This document shows positions 1 through 5,560 of a stretch of 9,643 bases of DNA, piece after piece. Source of the stretch: CAZJHD01 sp964545855 (GTDB lineage Bacteria > Planctomycetota > UBA1135 > JACQFD01); assembly GCA_964545855.1 (NCBI GenBank), contig CAZJHD010000098.1, forward strand, positions 1 to 9,643, given 5' to 3'. The notes under the pieces are model-generated. The model was not told the DNA's origin and searched no databases. It saw only the letters and a program-made list of their open reading frames with translations. The stretch's first letter is position 1, and each line of letters starts with the position of its first letter. The translations under genes were made by a program, and so were the position numbers.

Positions 1-52
1 CCCCGAGGAGCGCGAGACCCGACGCACGCACGCGGCGCTTCGGTTCGGTCAT
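1..52 (-). CDS. N-terminal fragment of an exported protein, probable fourth paralogue
   Basis: Only the first 17 codons lie in the window, reading MTEPKRRVRASGLALLG and running off the left edge. A basic n-region followed by the start of a hydrophobic stretch looks like a signal peptide or membrane anchor. It sits behind a promoter matching that of the large gene at 741-3536. In both genes ATG lies 39 nt after the -10 box, and residues 8-10 are VRA in both. That suggests another member of the same family, but no domain is visible. An in-frame ATG at 58-56 (MPMTEPK...) is an alternative start. No Shine-Dalgarno sequence is seen. The start is moderately supported; the family assignment is inference. 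Confidence 0.5.
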   Translation of the reverse strand, partial: MTEPKRRVRASGLALLG

Positions 53-91
53 GGGCATCGGGAGCGCCCGGGAGCGCGTCCCCGCTCGTCC

Positions 92-120
92 AGCATCGAG
101 CGCGGCCGGGGATCGGTCAA
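92..120 (-). promoter_or_regulatory. Minus-strand promoter of the left-edge gene
   Basis: On the minus strand TTGACC (120-115) is followed by a 17-nt spacer and GATGCT (97-92). The -35 box is close to the sigma-70 consensus and the -10 box is poor. The same pair of hexamers with the same spacing occurs before the gene at 741-3536 (3604-3576), and this repetition is the main support. It starts 13 nt beyond the stop of the CPBP-like gene, so the edge gene seems to have its own promoter rather than only read-through. Confidence 0.6.
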
Positions 121-133
121 CGTCCGCCGCGCG

Positions 134-769
134 TCACATCCGCGAGAGCGGCGCGTCGCCGAGGACCATCGGGTAGGCGAGCGCGGCGAGGATCCCGTGG
201 GAGGCGCCGAGCAGCCAGACGTTCGGCCACCGGTCGAAGAGGAGCGACCACAGGAGGCCGGCGAGCACGGTGAGCACTACCAGCAGGTCGTTTCCCCAGT
301 GGACGAGACCGAAGGCGACGGCCGTGAGCGCGAAGGCGAGCCAGCGGCGCTCGAGGAGCTCGCGCAGCCGGCGATGGACGACGCCCTGGAAGAGGAGCTG
401 CTGGACCACGCCCCAGAGCGGATAGACCGGCAGCAGGATCGCGAGGTCGTCGCGCCACGGCTTCGCGCCGCTCGCGACCGCCCACCCGGCGATCAGCGCC
501 GCGCCGCACAGCGTGGCAGCGCCGATCGGGAGGGCGGCCTGCCGCAGGTTGTCCGCCCGCAGGCCGAAGTCGCGCCAGGTCTCGCCGCCTCGTCGCGCGA
601 CGACGACTGCGTACGCACCGAGCGCGACGTCCGCCGCCGCGAAGGTCCACCGCTTCGGAGCCCCCATCTCCTCGGCCACGACGTAGGCGGCCAACGCCAC
701 GGCGACGGCGAGCAGCTCGATCGCCGCGCGGCGGCGCGTCTCAGCGCGTGCGGACACGGAGGCAGGCAT
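134..769 (-). CDS. CPBP-family (Abi/Rce1-like) membrane protein with altered catalytic motif
   Basis: This 211-residue polytopic membrane protein has hydrophobic segments at about 17-34, 43-58, 78-100, 108-122, 143-156, 161-178 and 183-200. It matches the CPBP intramembrane protease family in size and in its conserved C-terminal half. Motif 1, normally EExxxR, reads QQLLFQ (Gln123, Gln124, Gln128) before GVVHRRL. Motif 2 FxxxH is intact (FGLVH, His157). Motif 3 keeps its histidine (GASH, His191), but the usual Asn four residues later is Ala195. The family includes peptidases that cut within membranes, but loss of both glutamates makes normal Glu-type catalysis doubtful. ATG at 769-767 overlaps the end of the upstream gene by 29 nt, so the two are probably co-transcribed and translationally coupled. 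GTG at 757-755 is an alternative start. Neither has a clear ribosome-binding site. The family is clear; activity is uncertain. Confidence 0.82.
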   Translation of the reverse strand: MPASVSARAETRRRAAIELLAVAVALAAYVVAEEMGAPKRWTFAAADVALGAYAVVVARRGGETWRDFGLRADNLRQAALPIGAATLCGAALIAGWAVASGAKPWRDDLAILLPVYPLWGVVQQLLFQGVVHRRLRELLERRWLAFALTAVAFGLVHWGNDLLVVLTVLAGLLWSLLFDRWPNVWLLGASHGILAALAYPMVLGDAPLSRM

Positions 770-3536
770 CGAGATCGATCGAGATCCGCGTCGGCTCGGC
801 GGGGATCGGGATCTCGACGATCCAGGCGGCGTCCGTGCCGCGGTCCTTCGGCAGCACGCGCCGCGCCGGGAAGCGGCCCAGGAAGCCGCTCCCCAGCTCC
901 GCGACGACGTCGAGAGCCTCGATCGCGCGCCTCGCGTCGTAGAGGACCAGCCGCACCGTCGCCGGCCCCGCGATGGCGAAGGTCCGCGCGTCGCTGCCCG
1001 GCGTCGCCCGCTGCTCGGGAACGGCGTCGCCGCGCGCATCGACCACCGAGAGCCCCTCCGCGAGGACCGGATCCGAAGGGGGGCGAAGTCGAAGGCCGGT
1101 CGCCTCGCGCAGCACGACGTCCCCCAAGTCGCACGCCTCGCCCGAACGAACGGGGATCGCGTCGCGGACCGCCGCGGCATGGAGGCCCTCCGGGTCCCAG
1201 ACCTCGACGCGGTAGGTCCCGGGAACGAGCGCGGAGAGCGCGAGGTCCGCGCCGCGAGGATCGAAGGGCAGCGCGAGATCCTCCGAGTTCCCGCGCGCAT
1301 CGGTGAGACGCAGGAAGACGCGCAGCCCCTCGATCGGGAAGCCCGACTCGGAGACGAATCGCGCACGGAGCGATGCTCGGCGCGCCGGCTCGTCCGCGGC
1401 GATCTCGACGTGCGCGACCTCTCCCGGCGCCACTTCGACCGCGCGTTGACCGATTCGCGGGCGGTACTCCGAGACGAGCGGCGGCCGGAGGGTTCGAACG
1501 CAGCTCGCGAGCTCGCGCGTTCGCACTGCCGCGACGTCGAAGATCCCCGGCACCAGGCCGCGCAGGACGAACGTGCCGTCGACCGCGCTGAGCGTGGTCC
1601 GCTCCTCCGACCGCTCTCCGCTCCTCGGGCTCGCCACGACGAGGAGCGGCTCGGCGACCCAGGGTTCGTGCCAAGCGACGCTCCCCTCGATGGCGCCGAA
1701 GAGCGGCACCACGATTCGGCCGTCCTCCCCGAAGGCGCCGGCCGAGTTCCGGCGCAGATCCGCCGCGAGCGACTCGCCTTCGGGTCCGGCGGCATGGACC
1801 TCGAGCGCGGCGAGGTCCTCGGTGCCTCCGGGAATCCGGATCGTCCCGTCCCTCTCCGTCGCTCCCCAGAGCTCTCGAGCGGACGCATCGAGCGCCCGCT
1901 CCGGGAACGGCACGGCCATGGGATCCTCCGGCGCGTCGATGCCCCATGCCCATCCCCAGCGCCCTCCAGGCGTCGTTCGCACGACCGAGCCCGAAATGGG
2001 AATTCCGTCGGGCCAGTGGAAACGGGCCTGCACCTCGGCCTCTGGCGCCCATTCCGGTCGAAGACCGTCGGTGCACCAGCTCGCTTCGCTGCGGGAATCG
2101 ACGAACTCGAGTAGAAGCTTTCTCGCTTCCTTCGCTTCGGCGGTGCGCGGCTCCTCGGCCCAGGGTAGATGCAATCGCAGGATCCTCCGGACGTCCAGCC
2201 AACCGCGCGTGCTCCTCCCCGATGCGTGCGCGCGCACGCCCACGGGCTCGCCCTCGAGACCGCGAACGATCCAGATGTTGGGTTCGATCACTTCGACTCG
2301 ATCCGGACCCACGGAAACGCGTCGCGGCTCGCGATCGGGGCCGAGGACTCGAAGGTCGATGCGCTCCGGTTCGTCGACGGGTGGTTCCATCGCGCGCGAC
2401 CCTAGAAGCAGTTTCAGCTCCCCCACCCGCTCGAGGACCACGCGGCGCGGCGCGTGCTCCGCGAAGTCCTCTTCCTCGATCGTGAGCGGATCGGCCCGCA
2501 GGCCCACCTTCCCGACGGAGATCCAGTCGCCGGGTGCGACGTCGGTGCGGACTGCTCGGCCTTCGGCGTCCGTCGTCGAGCGCCCGCCGAGCCAGCGAAG
2601 GAAGCGGTCGCGCGGGTGGTCGGAGACGAGGCTCGCGTGCGCGACGCGGACGAGGGCGCCCTCGACGGGACGGCCCCCGGAGTCGACGACCTCCAGCACG
2701 AGCGGCGCGCGCGGCGAGAGAGTGATCTCCACACGGGACGACTCCCTCTCGGAGAGCACCCGCAAGTGCGCGCCGCGCCGCTCGAAGCCGGAAGCCGTCG
2801 CGCGCAGGAAGTAGGAGCCGACGCCGAGGTCGCGGATCTCGAAGGCGCCGTCGGCGCCGGTCGTCGCCTCGGCGGTCGCGAAGTCGTGGACGGTCCCCTT
2901 CGCGTCGGAGCGGTCCGGCGAGAGCGCGATCGCGGCGCCCGCGACGCCGCGTCCGTCGGAATCGACGACGCGGCCGAACACGGGCGCGGGCCGGAGAACT
3001 CTCAGGCACCCGACGTCGACGAAGCCGACGACCGGCACGCGCACCGCGTCGATCCAGAGCCGCGCGTGTCCCGGCGCCGCGATCTCGAGCGTGCCGCTGC
3101 GTGCGTCGTCGGGCTCCCACTCGGGGAGCTCCACGTCGAAGCGGCCGTCGCCTCCCGCGAACGCCGTCGCGAGGACGCGTTTCCCGCCGGACGCGATCGA
3201 CTCCAGCCGCACCTCGGCGCCGGGGAGCGTGCGTCCCTCCGCGTCGACGATCGCGCCGCGGACGGAGCGGGGCGCGTCGACCGGGACGAAGTCCGGCGGG
3301 GCCTCGACTCGGTTCGGCACAGTCTCCGGCCTCTCGACCACTTCCCGACGATCGGCTTCGGGCGCTTCGACTCGAGCGATCGACGACGTGCCTTTCGCGC
3401 CAATCCCTCCGGGACGCGCTCGCGTCGCGGGGTGCCATTCGCCGGCCTCCGCCAGGAGCACACCGAGCACGAACACGATCGCCGCCACGACGAGCGTCGC
3501 GTCGATGGCACGCACCGGGTGCGTTCGGTCGGGCAT
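741..3536 (-). CDS. Paralogue A: exported multi-domain carboxypeptidase-regulatory-like protein
   Basis: The product has 931 residues. An N-terminal hydrophobic helix (about 14-30) with AEA-G at 29-32 could be a membrane anchor or a cleaved signal. After a low-complexity linker come three carboxypeptidase-regulatory-like β-sandwich modules at about 88-165, 183-265 and 276-370. They carry the recurring G.(V/I)vDaeGrpv.GA...v pattern and DGxFxIxdLxxGxYxxxatAxGFE. Module 3 has RFLRWLG (311-317) and VAPGDWI (333-339). A variable middle (about 371-610) precedes a fourth module (614-710) and a last β-rich region ending WIVEIPIPAEP (905-914). Such modules are usually non-catalytic binding or folding domains of surface proteins; no enzyme domain is visible. 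ATG 3536-3534 is chosen because the export helix follows at once and a promoter lies 39 nt upstream. No Shine-Dalgarno is visible. It is first in a unit with the CPBP-like gene. The specific function is unknown. Confidence 0.85.
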   Translation of the reverse strand: MPDRTHPVRAIDATLVVAAIVFVLGVLLAEAGEWHPATRARPGGIGAKGTSSIARVEAPEADRREVVERPETVPNRVEAPPDFVPVDAPRSVRGAIVDAEGRTLPGAEVRLESIASGGKRVLATAFAGGDGRFDVELPEWEPDDARSGTLEIAAPGHARLWIDAVRVPVVGFVDVGCLRVLRPAPVFGRVVDSDGRGVAGAAIALSPDRSDAKGTVHDFATAEATTGADGAFEIRDLGVGSYFLRATASGFERRGAHLRVLSERESSRVEITLSPRAPLVLEVVDSGGRPVEGALVRVAHASLVSDHPRDRFLRWLGGRSTTDAEGRAVRTDVAPGDWISVGKVGLRADPLTIEEEDFAEHAPRRVVLERVGELKLLLGSRAMEPPVDEPERIDLRVLGPDREPRRVSVGPDRVEVIEPNIWIVRGLEGEPVGVRAHASGRSTRGWLDVRRILRLHLPWAEEPRTAEAKEARKLLLEFVDSRSEASWCTDGLRPEWAPEAEVQARFHWPDGIPISGSVVRTTPGGRWGWAWGIDAPEDPMAVPFPERALDASARELWGATERDGTIRIPGGTEDLAALEVHAAGPEGESLAADLRRNSAGAFGEDGRIVVPLFGAIEGSVAWHEPWVAEPLLVVASPRSGERSEERTTLSAVDGTFVLRGLVPGIFDVAAVRTRELASCVRTLRPPLVSEYRPRIGQRAVEVAPGEVAHVEIAADEPARRASLRARFVSESGFPIEGLRVFLRLTDARGNSEDLALPFDPRGADLALSALVPGTYRVEVWDPEGLHAAAVRDAIPVRSGEACDLGDVVLREATGLRLRPPSDPVLAEGLSVVDARGDAVPEQRATPGSDARTFAIAGPATVRLVLYDARRAIEALDVVAELGSGFLGRFPARRVLPKDRGTDAAWIVEIPIPAEPTRISIDLDACLRVRTR
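2427..3266 (-). repeat. 840-bp direct repeat, copy 1 (three-module block of paralogue A)
   Basis: This block encodes residues 91-370 of paralogue A. It aligns without gaps to 6872-7711 in paralogue C: by hand count 218 of 280 residues are identical, and about 178 of 210 in the central part. DNA similarity is high including third codon positions; one 71-nt stretch around 3030-3100 differs by only two bases from its counterpart near 7470-7540. The two copies are in the same orientation about 4.4 kb apart. Confidence 0.8.
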
Positions 3537-3575
3537 GTCGGCCGGGGAGTCCGATGGGGGCGAGCCCGGCCTCTC

Positions 3576-3604
3576 AGCATCGAAGAGACTCCGGGAGCGG
3601 TCAA
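3576..3604 (-). promoter_or_regulatory. Minus-strand promoter of paralogue A and the CPBP-like gene
   Basis: On the minus strand TTGACC (3604-3599), a 17-nt spacer and GATGCT (3581-3576) are followed by 39 nt to the ATG at 3536. The hexamers, spacing and distance to the start match the promoter at 92-120. The spacers also share short pieces (a TCCC near the -35 and TC just before the -10). The hexamer assignment rests on this repetition and on the good -35 box; the -10 matches consensus at only three of six positions. Confidence 0.6.
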
Positions 3605-3617
3605 CGGGCGGGACGCC

Positions 3618-3646
3618 GAGACGCCCACTGCGAGGCGCGCTAGGCT
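3618..3646 (+). promoter_or_regulatory. Possible plus-strand promoter of paralogue B
   Basis: TAGGCT at 3641-3646, preceded by GCGCGC, is a -10 candidate. A GAGACG at 3618-3623 with a 17-nt spacer keeps only the GAC core of a -35 box. The similar string GCGCGCTAGAAT stands before prfB. The -10 ends seven nt before the ATG, so a transcript from here would start at or next to the start codon. The support is weak. Confidence 0.3.
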
Positions 3647-3653
3647 CTTCTCC

Positions 3654-5537
3654 ATGTCTCCTCTTCGCCGGGGACTCGCGCTCCTCCTCGCTGGTGTCTT
3701 CGCAGGCAACGCCGCGGCGCAGGTGCCGCGCTCCGTGCGGGGCACGGTGCTCGACGCGAGCGGACGCGCGCTCGCCGGCGCCGAGGTGCGGCTCGTCGGG
3801 TACTCCGAGGCGGGGATCGAGGTCCTGGCGCGCGGAGCGAGCCAGGAGGAGGGTCGCTTCGAGATCGCTCTCGCACCGCTGCGGCCGGGGATCGTCTCGG
3901 AGCCGGAGATCGCGACGCTGGAGGTGCGGGCGGCCGGGCACGCGCGGCTCTGGCTCCGCGAGGTGCGCGTCCCGCTCGCCGGCGCGCGCGGCGTCGGCTG
4001 GCTTCGGCTCCCGCGCGCGATCCCGGTCCGCGGCCGCGTCGTCGACGCCGAAGGCGCGCCGATCGCGGGCGCGTCGATCGCACTGGCGCCTCGATTCGAG
4101 TGGCGAGCGGGCGAAGCCGTGGATCTGGGCGAGACCCTGCTCGCGACCGACGCCGACGGGGCGTTCGCGATCGGCGATCTCGGAGCGGGCGCCTACGTCG
4201 TGCTCGCGACGGCGCCGGGATTCGAGAGACGGGCCGTCTCCTTCGCGCTCGACACGGACACCGCGACGGCGCCGCTCTTGCTTGCGCTTCCGCGCCGGAA
4301 GGCGACGGAGGCCGTGGTCGTCGACGCCGACGAGAGAGAGATCGCGGGCGCGGAGATCCGCGTCGTCCACCGGAGCCTCCTTCCGGGCGACTCCGAGGAT
4401 CTCCGCCGCCGGTGGCTCGGCGCACCGGGCGTCTCCGACGCCGCCGGCCGCGTCCTGCGTCACGACCTCGTGCCGGGCGACTGGATCGCCGCACGCTCGC
4501 CGGGGATGGACGTGACGTGCGTCCAGGTGGGAGATGGAAGCACCGACCCTGTGCCACTGCGACTCGTTCTGGACCCGGCGCCCGAGCTGGTGATCCGCTT
4601 CGCGCGACAGGAGGGCGTGGACCCTCCGGTGCCGGTCGCGATCCGTGCCTACGTCCTCGACACCGACTGGCACACGCGCTGGATCGAGATCGGAGCGGAT
4701 GGCATCGACGCGGGCGAGCCTTGGGTGTGGAAGGTCGGGGGCCTTCCGAGCGAACCGAGCCGCGTCAACCTGCGTGGGGTCGGTCGCGCGTGGCCCTGGG
4801 TTCCCCTCTCGGTCCAGGCGGTCCGAGAGAGGAGTGGAGCGGAGCGACGCGCTTGCGTCGTCGAAGCGACGAATGCCGGCGAAGTGCTGGCGGATCCGCC
4901 CGGCGAAGCGCGCTCTCCCGATTCCGGCGTTCCGCCGGTGTCGGACGTGACCGTGCAGATGCAGGAGAATCCTCTCGACTGTGGCCTCGGACGCGGCTCC
5001 GAGCTCGGTCCGCCGCTCACGCCTGCATCCATCGTCGACCTAGAGCATCCGCGGCTCGTCCTCGATCGAATCGACGAAGACTCCCGAGAGCGTTCGAGAA
5101 TATGGGGCGCGCGCCTCGCCCGGGTCTCGACCGATGGATCGAGCGTCGAAAGATCGATGTTCCTGTTGTCTCCGGGGCCCGACCTGCTCCAGGTCGCCGT
5201 GGGGCACTCACTCGCTCGCGGCTCTTCGATCTCCGGTCGCGTGCGCATCGATGGCGCAGCGCCGAGGGATCCGCTTCTCGTTGCTGCGTGGCAAGAGCCG
5301 GGACCCGTCGCCGATGCACGCTGGATCTACACCGCGCCCGACGGGTCGTTCACGATCCAGGGCCTGCTGCCTGGCCCCTACTTCGTCGCGCCGTTCCGAG
5401 ACCAGATCCATGGCCACGGGATCCTCAGCCCCTGGAACGCACTGATCGGCCAGCGCAGGACGACACCTGCCCGCATCGAGGTCGAGTTGGTTGACGGTGC
5501 GACGGTCGACGTCACGCTCGATCTGCGGGGTCGTTGA
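3654..5537 (+). CDS. Paralogue B: secreted carboxypeptidase-regulatory-like protein
   Basis: The product has 627 residues. It begins with a classical signal peptide: Arg5-Arg6, a hydrophobic core at 8-18, and a likely cut after Ala-Ala-Ala at 20-22, before Gln23. Three carboxypeptidase-regulatory-like β-sandwich modules follow at about 25-110, 123-200 and 213-305. Module 3 carries the family signature RRWLG (252-256), DAAGR (262-266) and VPGDWI (273-278). The middle (about 306-520) resembles part of paralogue A, for example PPV ... PWVWKVGGL against PPV ... PNIWIVRGL. A last module (about 523-610, DGSFTIQGLLPG at 563-574) ends the protein. It lacks the roughly 215-residue tail of A and C. The ATG gives the signal peptide directly; no Shine-Dalgarno is seen. 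The gene is divergent from A and convergent with C (23-bp gap). It is likely extracellular or periplasmic, with no catalytic domain recognised. Confidence 0.85.
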   Translation: MSPLRRGLALLLAGVFAGNAAAQVPRSVRGTVLDASGRALAGAEVRLVGYSEAGIEVLARGASQEEGRFEIALAPLRPGIVSEPEIATLEVRAAGHARLWLREVRVPLAGARGVGWLRLPRAIPVRGRVVDAEGAPIAGASIALAPRFEWRAGEAVDLGETLLATDADGAFAIGDLGAGAYVVLATAPGFERRAVSFALDTDTATAPLLLALPRRKATEAVVVDADEREIAGAEIRVVHRSLLPGDSEDLRRRWLGAPGVSDAAGRVLRHDLVPGDWIAARSPGMDVTCVQVGDGSTDPVPLRLVLDPAPELVIRFARQEGVDPPVPVAIRAYVLDTDWHTRWIEIGADGIDAGEPWVWKVGGLPSEPSRVNLRGVGRAWPWVPLSVQAVRERSGAERRACVVEATNAGEVLADPPGEARSPDSGVPPVSDVTVQMQENPLDCGLGRGSELGPPLTPASIVDLEHPRLVLDRIDEDSRERSRIWGARLARVSTDGSSVERSMFLLSPGPDLLQVAVGHSLARGSSISGRVRIDGAAPRDPLLVAAWQEPGPVADARWIYTAPDGSFTIQGLLPGPYFVAPFRDQIHGHGILSPWNALIGQRRTTPARIEVELVDGATVDVTLDLRGR

Positions 5538-5560
5538 ACGCGGCTGGAGCACCGCGCCCG

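Noticed and set aside
493..3438. Very long minus-strand open frame (981 codons) overlapping paralogue A and the CPBP-like gene
   Set aside because: It is a shadow frame of high-GC coding DNA: Arg-rich, without recognisable domains, and out of frame with the clearly modular protein.
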